From Rhizophagus clarus (lineage: Eukaryota > Glomeromycota > Glomeromycetes > Glomerales > Glomeraceae): DNA of 64,000 nucleotides. The first letter of the stretch is position 1, and the number at the start of each line of letters is the position of its first letter. The notes under the pieces were generated by a model. That model saw only the letters and a program-made list of their open reading frames with translations, searched no databases and was not told where the DNA came from. Where the stretch lies: positions 310,001 through 374,000 of the forward strand of contig BLAL01000026.1 of NCBI GenBank assembly GCA_015698045.1, given 5' to 3'. Both the position numbers and the translations under genes were made by a program. This document shows, in pieces, positions 35,453-47,858 of the stretch.

Positions 35453-37231
35453 CGATACAAATACCTGTATTAATTCAGTATTCTGGTTGTGAACTTAAAG
35501 AAATATAATCAAGAAGTAAAACTGAAGGAATACAACTAATAATAGGTGTTTTTTATTTATTAATAAGGAAAAGACTATTAATGTTAAAGTGCAATCCATT
35601 CAAGATGCTTATATATTGGATTTTTCAGTATTTGAATATATAGCTATGATAGAAAATAGAGTTAAATATAATACAATTAATTTACAGGAAATATCTGTTA
35701 GAAGTATGTTAGACTTTTTTCATCTCATACTTTTGTGTAATTAACTTAAAAATATACAAGACACAGTTAAAGATCAATTATTCTTAACGATATATACAGA
35801 TGGATCCTTTAAAAGACATTCAGATACTAGTATTAGTATGGATAGTGCGTTTAAAATTATAGAAACTAATTCTATATTTCAATGTCAGATATAAAAGAAT
35901 CCATCAATAATTAAGGTCAAGTTAATAGCTATTATAATGGTGTTATTATATTTAGATAGAAACACAAGGGTTACTATTTGTACAGATTCTTAAATAGTCA
36001 TTAATCAGTTTGTCAAAATTAATACATTAACTATCTTTGCAGTTTAAAAATTGAAATTACAATATAGTATTTTGTAGATACTCTTCATTAAGTTGATCAA
36101 ATTTAAAGATTTAGTAGTGACGTTACAGAAAGTAAAGGCTTATGAATCTGATAATTATAATAATGTTGTAGATAAATTAACTAAAAAAGCATGTAGTAAA
36201 GAATGTTTGGTAATCGATTCTAAATTACTTGCTTATAATGGTATAATATGTTGGAATCACAAACTTATAGAAAAAAACATTACACTCATGGTAAAAGACA
36301 ACAGTTTCTAAAGTTAAATAGAAATAAATATTTCACTTCACCTTTTGATTGAATTATTTAGCTAGTTTCTTACTTTTAGATATATCAAAAACAAATTTGA
36401 TAATTCGACTGTTTTTGATTTCAAATTTAACTCTTTTAAAACTAAATTATGTGCTGAAGAATTACCTTAAAATAACCTATGTAAATGATCACCATCAGTT
36501 TACACTAGCAATTGGAGATATACATTGTGTAATACTGAATTAGAAATATACCAACATTTATGATCATGTCCTACCACACAAAATAATAAAGCAGAATAGT
36601 TCATAATTCTAAAAATCAATTATTTAAATTGATCACTCCATTTATACATGATAATGTTAATACTGATCATAACAAAGTTCTAACTAATATAGATAAACTC
36701 AATTGTTAGAACTCTTCAAACATTGGAATATTATGCTTTGTTAAAGAAATTATATCTAAAAATTTCAGTGAATTTTTAAAAGATTTAAAGATTCCTGAAC
36801 AAAGTAAATACAAAATTATGAAAAAAGTCATCGATATATTAGTTTCTCAATTTAAACATATGATTTAGAAACATCATAATATTTATCAAATTAACTTAGA
36901 ACAATCACATAATATAGATTCTAGAAAGAAAAAATTAAAATTTACAGAAAATAAAGATAATAATAAAATTAAAAGTCTGAATAGTACACTAAGTAGTTAT
37001 AAGGTTTGAATAGATGGGTATTTTAATATGAATGGTTATTAGTCAAATTTTTAAGTTTTTTGTGACTTATGTTGTTATTGACTCATGGTGATTAGTCGGC
37101 TGTATTTCTTCAGAAGCAGTAGTTAATAGAGAAATATTTTATTAATAGTCTATATTTATGTAGATTTTAATATATTTCTTAACATTTGTATTATCAAACA
37201 TGACCCACCATGTTGATAATAAATAAAAAAA
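35453..37231 (+). mobile_element. 5'-truncated LINE fragment with RNase H region (dead)
   Basis: Bounded by the 17-bp direct repeat ATTATCATTATCAATAA (35436-35452 and 37232-37248), with an A-rich 3' end (AATAAATAAAAAAA). Translation in changing frames shows an RNase H pattern: TIYTDGSFKRH near 35790, RVTICTDS near 35970 followed by VINQF, and NVVDKLTKKA near 36165. A decayed Cys/His segment with TELEIYQHL near 36537 follows, as in the C-terminal zinc region of fungal LINE polymerases. Frame 36093-36311 (72 codons) is a surviving piece. Stops in frame, several of them TAG or TAA in place of Trp or Gln codons, mark it as a pseudogene. Confidence 0.82.
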
Positions 37232-37248
37232 ATTATCATTATCAATAA

Positions 37249-38803
37249 TAAATTATGCAATTGGTAATACTAAAAAGTTATTATATAGTAATATTTTAAA
37301 TTTTATATTACTTTTACTTAATTATTTAAATATTTTTTTAAAAACTATTATTAATATAAAAATGTTCAATTTACAAAACTTTTTCTTTCATATTTATACT
37401 TGTAAAAAAGTTATTTAAATAAAATAAAAATGAAATAATATTAGTAAATATTTTAATAAAAATCAATTTAAAAAAAAAAGAATTTTTTATTTAGTATTAA
37501 AATTCATATTTAAAAATATTCTTCTAAAAGAAAAATTGAAATATTAATATATGAGATGAATTCTGAAAAAAAAGATTAAATAGTTAAAATATTTTTTTAA
37601 AATAATAAATATTTGAATCAAATAATCAAATATAAAATCTATTTGTTTAAAAATTAAATCAATGTATGATTAATTTATTTAGTTATACTTGTATTTTAAA
37701 CTTAATAATAATTCTGAACCTATTTTTTAATAATATATATTTAATAATTATATAAATATTATATAATAATATATGTTTATTTATTTATACTTTTTAACAA
37801 ATATTTTTTTCTATAAAAATATTATATTTTATTTAAACAAACTTCAAAAATATATTTTAAAATAAGTTGATTTTATTCTTTAATAATATTAGACCATCAG
37901 GTAAAATAATACTTTCTTATTACTATTATTATTATTATTTTATAATATATTTTTTCTAAAGATCTAAAATATTAGTTATTTTTTAAAAAAAAGATGAAAA
38001 ATAAAAGACTAGTACTATTTTATTAAAATAAAAATTAATAAAAAGTAATTAAAAAAATAATATTCTATTAAACTTTTATATAATTACATATTTTCTAATT
38101 ATTTAATAAGAAAAATCTGAATTAATTAACTTAAAACTAAATTAGTAAATTAAGAATTAAAATAAAGAAAAAATAACTTTTAAATTAAATTGAATAACAA
38201 GAAAAAGATATTTTATATTAACTCTATTTATAAAATAATATAATAAAAATTTATAAAAAGAGAAAAAAACTTTAAATAAATAAATTAATTTTATTTTTTT
38301 TATATTATTAATAAATACTAATAAAAATATTTTAAATTAAATTTTCTTAAAATTAATTTTAATTTGAAAAAATAAAAAAAAAATCAAATATTATTAATTT
38401 GTATTAAAGTAAAATTATTTAAAAATAATTTTATTCAAGTAATTTTACTTATATTTAATTTATTAAATTTATTAAATTTGACTGGTTAAATATTTCTTAT
38501 CATATATTAATTTATATATAAATTTAGAAATTAATTTAAATTTAATTAATTTTAATATTTAATAAATTATCTATTAAAAAAGCAAATTATAATTAATTAG
38601 ATTATTTGTCAGATTAATTAAATAATTTATTAAATATCTAATAAATTTAATAAATAAATTGATCAAATAATTTATTAGATATCTAATAAATTTATTAAAT
38701 AAATTAATTATTAAATATGTAATTAATATAAAAAATTTTTTTTTTTAAAAAACTTTTTAAAAAAAATTATTTAAAAAATTCATTATAACTAAATAAATTA
38801 ATA
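37249..38803. other. Extremely AT-rich region without genes
   Basis: About 1.5 kb in which G and C are rare. It contains repeated AATAATTTATTAAATATCTAATAAATTTA-like units near 38600-38720 (a loose tandem and inverted repeat built on TTATTAAAT and TAAATAAATT). No gene or defined element was seen. Confidence 0.5.
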
Positions 38804-38811
38804 GGCATTAA

Positions 38812-38995
38812 TATAAATGCCAACCAATTTATTTTAAGTAAATCCCAAATTAATTTGTACATTTTGACAGCAATAATTCCCAAATTCCAAATGTACAAAT
38901 TGTAAAATTTATATATGTAATTTGTAAATTAATTTGAATTTATACATTTGGGCTATTATAATCCCAAATTATTTTGGATTTGGGTGGCATCTATA
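38812..38995. mobile_element. 184-bp hAT-like miniature element
   Basis: It starts TATAAATGCCAACC and ends with the inverted near-match GGTGGCATCTATA. It is flanked by the 8-bp direct repeat GGCATTAA (38804-38811 and 38996-39003); 8-bp target duplications are the hallmark of hAT elements. The interior has further self-complementary stretches. There is no coding capacity. Confidence 0.8.
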
Positions 38996-39003
38996 GGCAT
39001 TAA

Positions 39004-39677
39004 ATTTATTCAATTAGTTTTTTATATAATAATTATTTTTAAGAATATTTAGTTATTTACTTATATTTTTTTAAAATATTAAATTTTTCAAGATAATGTA
39101 AATAATAAGAATTTTGTTATTATTATCTTTTTATTAATTACTTTTAAAAATATTTACTAATATTTCTTTTTTTAATTTTTTAAAATATTAAAATTAAATG
39201 AATTAGATTTTAAAATAACTAGGTTAACTATAAAGATTTTTTATTTATTTTTTTTATTTAATTATTTTTAAAAATATTTTTCATTTCTATTTTTAGAATG
39301 CTGGACTTTAATGAATTAAATTTTAAAGTAAAAAAAATAAATAAAAATTATTATTATTCTTTTTTTTAATTAAAAATAAACTATTTATTACTATTTCTAA
39401 AAATAATTAAAGAAAAAAAATATTTATGGGTTATACTTAGTTGAGCTGGAAGAATTATATAATATTGTTTGTAATATTTCTTTTATTAAATATTTTACAA
39501 TATATATGGCATAATCTTTGAATTAAAAAAAAAAAAATTAAAGAAAAAAAATATTTTCTTTTTCTTTTTTTATTGATACTAGTTTTTTTTTAATAATTTT
39601 TAATAAAAAAAACTTTTTTTAACAGTTTTATTTTAAATTAAATAATAAAAAATAAATAGTATTTAAAATTAGAAAAT
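39004..39677. other. AT-rich spacer without genes
   Basis: AT-rich with repeated TATTTTTTTTA-type sequence; nothing recognised. Confidence 0.5.
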
Positions 39678-40091
39678 TACTACGCATCACCACTGGTGGT
39701 CAACACCAGTATCACGTGATTTTATTTGACACCCATATCACACCCCTTCCTTCTTCATTTTTTTATAAATATTTTAAGAACTTAGAATTTTTTTCATGCT
39801 AAAAATTCTATTCGTTATATATTATCTGTCACATCTCTATTTTTTTCATAATTCCAGCCAGAATATTAAAATTACCATATTAGGACTTTGTATCATACAG
39901 AATATCCATTTTAGGTGATACTCATTTCACAAATTTTTTATTCCTATTTTTGGAAATTACTTTACTTGGAATTTTGTGTAATATTAATTTTTAAAAACGG
40001 ATATTTTTATGCAGATCACTTAATTCCAGCCAGAATTATAAAATTACAATAAAATCACGTGATACTGGTACTCAACCACCAGTGGTAGTAA
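39678..40091. mobile_element. About 414-bp miniature inverted-repeat element
   Basis: The ends are inverted copies over about 40-45 bp with small indels. The left contains CACTGGTGGT and then ACCAGTATCACGTGATTTTA, and the right contains the complements, so each end also carries the palindrome ATCACGTGAT. A direct repeat TTCCAGCCAGAAT occurs twice inside (about 39854 and 40022). The element is distinctly less AT-rich than its flanks. The target duplication is not clear, so the superfamily is open. Confidence 0.75.
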
Positions 40092-40199
40092 ATAGTAAAC
40101 TTCTTAAAATTAATATAAAACTCTAAAAATTATAAATATAATAAAAAAAGTTGGTATTTATTATTTATAAAATACCATTAATATTTCTTTTTTTTCTTT

Positions 40200-40957
40200 T
40201 AAAGTATTAATCTCCCATACTAATTTTTGTTGGATAGTAGCATAAAATCATTTAAAATTGTTAAAGAAATTGATGGGTCTAGAAAGCTAATAGGTTATTT
40301 TGACACTCGGGATTATGTTTCTATTTGCATTAATAATCCTCAATTTTAGAATGACAAAAGAATCTCTTGATACTATTATTCTACTCTCAACTTTAAGAAT
40401 TTACATAAATCTGCTTGATTTGGCAATACAGACAGGTCCTCAAGGACACCTAAAGAGTCTAACTTTTCTCTTTCAGATTTTAATACTAATAACCATAAGA
40501 ACGATTAAAATAAAACCCTTAAATCTGGCCATTCTATCAAGAAAATCGATCACTCAAGAAATGGTCAGTCTTTCAAACTGAATGTGAAACATTTAATAGC
40601 TGGACTGAAAGCATTATTGAAACATTATATTTAGTTTAGTTGGAAGGGATAGATAGAAATTCTCATACTAACTTCTTATTATGCTTAGCATTTGCTTTAT
40701 GTAATATTTTTTTATTTTATTAGATCATAGAATTTTTATTTTTTTTTCTTCATTTTCCTTATACCTTAAATAATTCTATAACTAGACTTCCTATTATATT
40801 AAAGAGAATAGGCTAGAGATATAGTAGTCATGAGATATATCTATGACTCTAGTGTGAGGAATAGGTAGGCTTTCTTTTTCTGATTTTTTGTACTCTTTTC
40901 TATTTTTTTTAGTTAATAAAAGCATTTCTTTTAACTAAAAAAAAAAAAAAAAAAATT
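40200..40957 (+). mobile_element. 5'-truncated copy of the ORF1-like retroelement
   Basis: From about 40213 to the A run at 40938-40957 it aligns with the complement of about 55240-56030: the coding part (frame pieces such as SRKLIGYF near 40278) and the non-coding 3' end with AGAGAATAGGCTAG and TAGTCATGAGATA. It lacks the 5' part. Several stops interrupt the frame. A target duplication could not be shown. The 93-codon frame 40300-40581 is a shifted remnant, not a gene. Confidence 0.75.
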
Positions 40958-41257
40958 AATTGTAAATTATATAAGCATCTTATGATTTTTAATTTAAAAA
41001 TTTGATATTTTAAGATTAGTAAAAAATTTAAATTAAAAACCTTTTTTTAAGATAAAAATAAAAGTATATCATATAATTTAATATAAATAAACTACTTTAA
41101 AATTTTTATTAATTTTGAGAAGTTCAAATTATTATCAAAATGTTAAATCTTGAGATAGTTACATAATTTTAATTAGCTGTAAATTACAACCAAGTTTATA
41201 AATACAGTTTTTGTATTGTAAGAATTATAAGAATAAATATTAAAAAATTAAGATATT
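40958..41257. other. AT-rich spacer
   Basis: AT-rich DNA between two retroelement insertions, with nothing recognised. Confidence 0.5.
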
Positions 41258-41271
41258 AAATTAATATAAAT

Positions 41272-42504
41272 TTTTTTTTTTTTTTTATAATTAAAGGCCG
41301 TGCTTGGCATGTACTTTATTAAAAAAAATAAAATAAGAAAATAAACATGCTAATTTAACAGCTAAATTAAATTCACCTACCCCACTATTAGTTTAGATAG
41401 ACCTATTAAAACAAGCCTACCCGTCTAAGATCAGCAAAGACAGATATGACCTATAATTTTCAACTAATAACTAGTATTACCATATATCAATGTAAGAGCA
41501 TACACATATAAAGAATTCCATTCTTCCTCATGATCCCCACAAGACGTGCTATTAAGAGAAGCCACCATTCTAAGACAGGTGGCATATGGCATTATACTAA
41601 GGCCAAACTTAGAATACGAAGATCCTTTTTTCTTACCAATAAAAAACAAAAGACCTCAGTTAAATATAACCTATTATATTCTATTTTTAACCCTTAACCA
41701 GCATAGTTACACTAAGAGTAAAATAAAAATAATTAGTAAAATACCTTCTACATGACTTTAACCCTAACTAGGAATTAACATGTGTTAGTAAAATTTAAAA
41801 CAAATCCTTCAACCAAGTTCCCCCTTTAATTAAATTGATAAATAAAACCCTAAAAAAAAAGGTTACACTAAACCACTAAAATACTGATCAATATTCCAAT
41901 ACTTTCAGACTTCAGCCCCCTAAAACTAAAATAGAAAAAGAGACTAAAGGCTAAAATATTAATAAGTAAGAAATAAAAACTAAAGGAAAGTCATTAATAC
42001 TTTCAGAAATCCAAAAAGAAAACTGGAAAAAGAGATAAAACACTATAACCACCATTTCTACATCCCTTTAAATGACCCTTAAGCAAGAAAAAGTAAGTGC
42101 CATTCCTGGTCATAAATAAAAACTTTAACTAACGACTTCACTTTATCTATAATCTCAATGCTTTCAAAATAAACAGAATTGACGAGAAACCCCCCTCTTT
42201 TAAGGTATTTAAGACCAGGTAATCTAGACGCTAACCTTACAAAAGTCTTCAAAAATATGAAGGAAACCTGAAGTTTACAGTCATAAACTATTTCCTTAGT
42301 GAAGTTTATATTAAGCCAGTAATTCTGCTAAAACTTGGTATTTTTAAACCAAACAAGTTTTAACAGACACAGCTAGGTTTTATAAAAAGGAAAACGTTAT
42401 TTAAAAGGAGCTCAAGAAACCAAAAACCCAAGCTTTTCTTCAGCAGCCTTCTGCTGAAAAAATGGTCAAGCGATCTGCAAGTAAGAAATTTAGTTGATCC
42501 TTCC
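41272..42504 (-). mobile_element. Poly(A) retroelement insertion, minus strand, about 1.23 kb
   Basis: A T run at 41271-41286 is the poly(A) tail on the minus strand; the 14-bp direct repeat AAATTAATATAAAT lies at 41258-41271 and 42505-42518. The body is less AT-rich than its flanks and has no long open frame. Its 5' end (near 42470-42500) contains CTTGCAGATC followed by GACC, which resembles the 5' ends of the elements at 33074 and 55238, so it may belong to the same non-autonomous group with a different body. Confidence 0.75.
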
Positions 42505-42564
42505 AAATTAATATAAATTAATATAAATATTAAATAAAATACTTTATTTAAAAATTATGTAATT

Positions 42565-44322
42565 CTGACCTTCATCCACCAGGATGGAATTAATGGCTAT
42601 ATTTTTGACTCTACTAGCTGCACTGGAAGGGGCTACTGTTAATATACATACAGACAACCAATGCATTATATTAGCAATTAATAACTGGGATTTCTGTCAG
42701 ATATGTGCAAAATTAAAACAACTGAATTCACTTTTAATTATGAAGATTAAGATGATTTGTAAGAAAAAGTATTTGAATGTAAATTTAAAAAAGGCTAAAG
42801 GTTACGATAGAATTGAAAGCAACGAAATGGTAAATAGATTAGTAAAAAATGGATTAAGTAGTGAGAATTATTATAATAATAGAGTAGATTTTATTAACCA
42901 TGATATTAGATTTTTTTCCTTATTTAAAGATATTTCAATTGTAACTAACTTATACCATACATTTTATTGTCAGAATATTCAACACTTTTAACATAACTGA
43001 ATGGTCACTACTTAAGAATAATAATAAGTGGTGTTATCTCAATACTATTAATTGTAACTAGCATATCACTTGGTTATTTATTAATCAGTTTACAGACTTC
43101 TGATGCCGATCTGTAACCATTAACACTTTACTTTTAAACTAACGCATAAAGCACTCTCTTTGGATAATATCTTAATACAATGTAAATCAGCTCTATACGA
43201 ACGCTACATGTGCACTGATTACTATGCTGAATAGGAAATATAAATACATTTAGTAAAATGCTACGCTTATGTAAATAAATGGTACTCAATTTATAACCTA
43301 CTTACAATTGAACTATGACTTACTATTTCAATGAGAAGAGTACAGCTGAGCATGTAGTTTATAAATACAGTATATTTATTAGATACTAGGCATGTTATCT
43401 ACTTCAATAGACTTTCACTATTTTCAACAATTAGCGCTGCTCGCTAAAGCAAATCATGCATAGATAGAGCTATTACAGCATAAATTAAAATTATCAGCCA
43501 TTAAAGTGCAAATGATTTTGGCAAATCCTTTTCTAAGATTCACTCTAGTATTTAAACACATTATTTGAAACCCACATTGCACACTAACAGTAGAATGAGA
43601 AAGGTTACATAACATCATTCCATAGATGAAATAAGCCTCCAATTGATAACGCACTTTTACGAATCCAGATAATACTTCAATATTAGCCAATCGCAATTCA
43701 ATTCTACCCCTCTCCCAATAGATATAAATGCATCAACTTGTCATTCAGAAATATGGCTCTAACCTTCCACTTAATAAGTCATATAATGATTGTGAAGTAT
43801 ATGATGATTCTTCTATATTTGTATTTGTTCTGCCACCTCTTTAATGTGATGAAAAAACTGATCGCAAAGTGGCAGCAGTCCCTCTGACATGATCTTTGAT
43901 TATGGGCTATATAAAAACTTTTAAGCTGAATTTCTAACTACCAGACATGTGCACTTGATTACAGATCAAGATTTATTTGCAAAAATCATTAATATAAAAT
44001 TTAGTTTTTAAGGGAATTTTTGATATAAGGGAGAGAATTTACAGTAGATATAATTTCATTTTAAAATTAATGTTATTAATATTTTTATGATTTATTTTTA
44101 TTTTTATTTAATTTGTTTGTTTTACTTTTATTAATTAGGTTATTTAATATATGATTTAGTTTATCAGTTTTGATGTTGTTTATTTTATTAATTATAATTC
44201 ATTGATTTTCAATATTGATGGATGATTAGATCAGTCTTAGATTGGGAGTGCTCATGTCTAGTTAGAGGTGATTATATTTGTAATCCTTTCTTTTGATTGT
44301 ATGGTTTCAACACCAAAAAAAA
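42565..44322 (+). mobile_element. 5'-truncated LINE fragment with RNase H region
   Basis: Bounded by the 14-bp direct repeat AAAATTATGTAATT (42551-42564 and 44323-44336) and ending in an A run. Near its start a 135-codon frame (42584-42991) reads MELMAIFLTLLAALEGATVN and then IHTDNQCIILAINN, the central RNase H motifs (Glu in ELMA, Asp in HTDN), with NEMVNRLVKNGL near the end. Downstream about 1.3 kb holds the broken C-terminal part and 3' UTR. It is 5'-truncated in the RNase H domain and lacks reverse transcriptase, so it cannot move by itself. Confidence 0.85.
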
Positions 44323-44336
44323 AAAATTATGTAATT

Positions 44337-44961
44337 ATTTATATTTATAAAACTAATATGAATAGTTTTTAAAAAGAAAAATCCATGAAAATAGTAATCT
44401 AAGAAATAATAATAAAATTTATGATATGTAATAATAGTTTACTTACCTAAAGTATACACTTGGAAAAATATAATGCATAAGCAGGAAAATAGTAGATCAA
44501 TAAAGAGATATTTGGTTAGCAAAAATGTTTAAAGGAACAAATTAATTTATAAAATACTTATGCTTTTTTCTTTTAGAAAAAGAGTAGTATACAATTTAAT
44601 TTGTTAATGTTATCAATTTATACTACAAAGATGAATATATTTTCTTTCAATCGTTTTTTTAATAAAACGATTGAAAAAAAAAATTATAATTGTATTATTA
44701 TTTACGATTTTATTCGAAAATAATCAGCCGAAACGTGGTCCGACGTAGATCGTCGTAGAATTCCAGGGGATTTGATGATCGGCAACCAGGAATTACACTA
44801 TTATCAGCATTTATTTTTTAGTATATAGATGATCACGTGACAAGATCGTTAAATGCAAACAACCAAACATGAAAAATATAAAAATAAATAAAAACATTTG
44901 AAAACAACCTCTTTAACTAGATTTTTTTAATTAATTAAAAAAAAAATCATTTTGCACAGAC
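44337..44961. other. UBE2S upstream region
   Basis: Between a LINE copy and UBE2S. It includes a perfect 13-bp stem (TTTCAATCGTTTT at 44645-44657 with its complement at 44664-44676, 6-base loop) and a less AT-rich patch at about 44720-44780 likely to belong to the promoter or 5' UTR. No gene was recognised. Confidence 0.5.
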
Positions 44962-46478
44962 ATGGTATGTTTCTTCTATGTTTGTTACTTTTCAAAATTT
45001 ATCACTCTGTCTTTTTTGAAAATATACTAACGCGACTTACTTCATTATACGTCTTCTGCGTCTCCTGGTTATTCTTTTTGTTGATAAATTTGTGAATAAT
45101 TGTTGTTTTGGTGATTATTGGTGGTTTAATTTAATAATAATAATAAAGTCCGCCATTGAAAACATCTCACCTTCGGTAATAAAGAGGATCTCAAAAGAAA
45201 TTAATGCTCTTGTTGCACAACCTCCAGAAGGGATCAAAGTTATAGTAAATGAGTCAGACGTCTGTGACGTTCAGGCATGGATCTATGGACCTGGTAACTT
45301 ATTTGATATAATTCTAGTTGAATTTTTTTTTGTATAAATAGAAAGAAATAATTATCAAGACGGATAAAGTTAGACTTGAGACAAAACACATAATTATGGA
45401 TTTTTATATTTTGTAATATTATAGAAGTTCTTACGCTCTTTTTCCTTATTTAAAAATGAATGATTCGATTTTTATTTAGAGAGCACACCATATGAAGGAG
45501 GTTCCTTTAAAGTAAAATTGGTGCTAGGAGCTGATTTTCCTGCAGCCCCACCAAAATGTAAGTATCTCTTCTCGAGATATATATATATTTTTAACACGAT
45601 AATTAATTGCTCTATTAATTTTTTTCCTCGATTTGTTGTTTTGGTGTGGGATTTGGAAACTTCGTTCTAAAAACATTTAGGTTATTTTATTACAAAAATA
45701 TTTCATCCTAATGTCTCAAAATCCGGTGAAGTATGTGTTAATACTTTGAAAAAAGATTGGAATAAAGATTCAGGGGTTGAACGTATTTTACTGGTAAGTA
45801 TTGAAATTTATAAAACTTTATGTTTACTTATTCACAATTACTTACTAAAAGAATCAAAAGACCGTTAAGTGTCTTTTGATCGTTCCTAATCCAGAATCAG
45901 CACTTAATGAAGAAGCAGGAAAACTTCTTTTAGAAAATTATGATGATTATGCAAAACATGCTCGCCTAATGACGAAAATACACGCTCAAAATAAGGCAGC
46001 TGAATTTTCTTCAAATAACTCTAACAATAATAACAGTTCGACAACATCTACATCTACTATTATCACTTCTACAACATCGCCATCTACTTCATCACCGAAA
46101 AAATTTGTTTCTTCACAGATGACGATGAAATCTACCTCACAACAGATCACTACAACTACAGCAGAAACTAATACGATGACGACAAATAATTCTAACACAA
46201 CCAATTCAATTAATAATTCTTCTACAATGAATAGTCCAGCTCTGATTACCCCACTTACTGTATCGAATTCAATGAATGAATCGAAATCTCCTAATGCGAT
46301 GAATAATGGTAGTGCAAACAGTAATCATAATCATCTTAAAAAGAGTTCTACTTCTGTGAATTCGAATGATAATCAAATTTCTCCAAATAATCCTACTGTA
46401 ACACCAAAGAAAAGAGCTGGTGATAAAAAATTAGATAAAAAACAAGCCGATAAGAAACGTAGTCTGAAGAGACTTTAG
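44962..46478 (+). CDS. UBE2S: Ubiquitin-conjugating enzyme E2 S
   Basis: Five exons: 44962-44964 (the ATG alone), 45149-45293, 45480-45557, 45681-45793 and 45861-46478, giving 318 residues. The UBC fold (about 1-155) reads [20 protein letters not shown], then PPEGIKV, TPYEGG, FPAAPPK, HPN (84-86), catalytic Cys94 in [12 protein letters not shown], and [20 protein letters not shown], all as in UBE2S. A long Ser/Thr/Asn-rich linker (about 165-290) follows. The end [14 protein letters not shown] matches the conserved Lys-rich tail and terminal L(R/K)RL of UBE2S, through which the animal enzyme docks on APC/C. In animals UBE2S extends Lys11-linked chains on APC/C substrates. The ATG-only exon is supported by MS being the family-like start and by a GTATGT donor directly after it. 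Confidence 0.93.
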
Positions 46479-47624
46479 GCTAAAAAGAACAAGATGATAG
46501 AGACTAATTATTAAAATGTCACTCTTTGTTTGATTGATATTCTATAGAATGGAAAAGAAAGAAAAATGTAGAGACATACATATTAAAATCATTAGTTCAT
46601 TTTATTCGTTCATATGTTTTTCGTAAAATGTGGAATATTTATTTGTGATTAAAATTAAAGTTGTTTGATTTTGTTATATATATGTTAATAAGATTTATCT
46701 AGTTAATGTATTGTAATACGTAAGTTTATCTAGAAAGATTGACTTTAAAAAATTTATTTATTTCCTAAGAGTTATTAATAAATAATGAAATTGTAATTGT
46801 TCGTTTAAGTCTAGTTAAGTACGGTTGATCAAATGCAGTTTATTAATTTTGTTACCGAGTTATAAATTTTGTTTAATAAATTTTGATAATACAAATTACG
46901 AGACCATATATATTAAAATTAAAAAAAAATTACAATGTAAGTAATGTTAAATCCAAATAACAAAAATTACTCACATGTTAAAAAAATCGTTGCTTGTAAA
47001 AATTTGGTGTGACCTTGGTCTCACATGTGACTGAAATGATTAATGGCAAGCCAAATTTCGTTTCACAATTATGCAAAGATTTTTAGTTTTATTTCTTTCA
47101 CCTTTAAGTAAAATAGATTTTTTTAAACAAGGCCAATGAGCGATTGGACATGAGGTAAAGTCTGCAACTTTTACCATAAAGACAAACACTTTAGTGATTT
47201 GCACAACATAAAAAGGATTAATTTTCACAAGAATAATTGAGAAGACTTGAAATGTCTGATAAATGACAGGTATGTGTAGAGCGTACTGGGGTTGTGGGTG
47301 AATTAATATTAATAATCATGAAAGACTTGAACAGTTCAATCTGTAAAGGACTAAAGGTGTACTTCTTGCTTCCAAGTTTTTTTGAGTTTAAGGCTGGACT
47401 ATGTACCTTTCTTAAACGGTCAAAAAATTTGTTTGTTGAAGTTATACGTTTATTCATTAGAGGTATAGAGGTAACGAACTGCTGATAGTAGTTCATCCTA
47501 TAAAGCTATATTGAAGCGGTTATTAAGTAATATTCGTTCTGTATAAAAACTTGGGATAGTAATCTCTCTTTTATACAGAAATTACCATAGTTTCCGTTTA
47601 TAGATTCTGTATAGTTCTAGCTCT
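46479..47624. other. 3' flank of UBE2S and non-coding spacer
   Basis: Holds the UBE2S 3' UTR and then a stretch of moderate AT content (about 46990-47490). Frames of 62-92 codons on both strands there overlap each other and match nothing I know; they may be relics of a transposon but I cannot support a gene. Confidence 0.45.
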
Positions 47625-47858
47625 CTATAAAAGTTTGAATGCTGATAGTAGTCTCATTCTACGTATAAAGTTTGAACTGCTGATAGTAATCTTTATTCCT
47701 ATATAGAAATTTGAACTACTACAAATAGTTTTTTATTCTATATAGAAGTTTGGATTGCTGATAGTAGTTTTATTCTATATAAAAGTTTGAACTACTAGTA
47801 GTAATTCTTATTCTACTATATAGAAGTTTGAACGACTAATAAGTAGTCTTACCCTATA
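47625..47858. repeat. Minisatellite with 37-40 bp unit, about six copies
   Basis: A unit of the type TATAGAAGTTTGAACTGCTG followed by ATAGTAGTCTTATTCTA recurs with starts (AAGTTTGA) near 47631, 47668, 47708, 47747, 47784 and 47824. Further degenerate copies extend left to about 47470. The array is non-coding. Confidence 0.85.

Noticed and set aside
41464..41755. Overlapping frames inside the 41272-42504 element
   Set aside because: Short, on opposite strands, inside a poly(A) retroelement with no conserved motif.
44645..44676. Rho-independent terminator
   Set aside because: The stem-loop with an A run resembles a bacterial terminator on one strand, but the window is clearly eukaryotic nuclear DNA.
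47040..47496. Three frames of 62-92 codons on both strands
   Set aside because: They overlap each other; the region is less AT-rich, which lengthens chance frames. No homology recognised.
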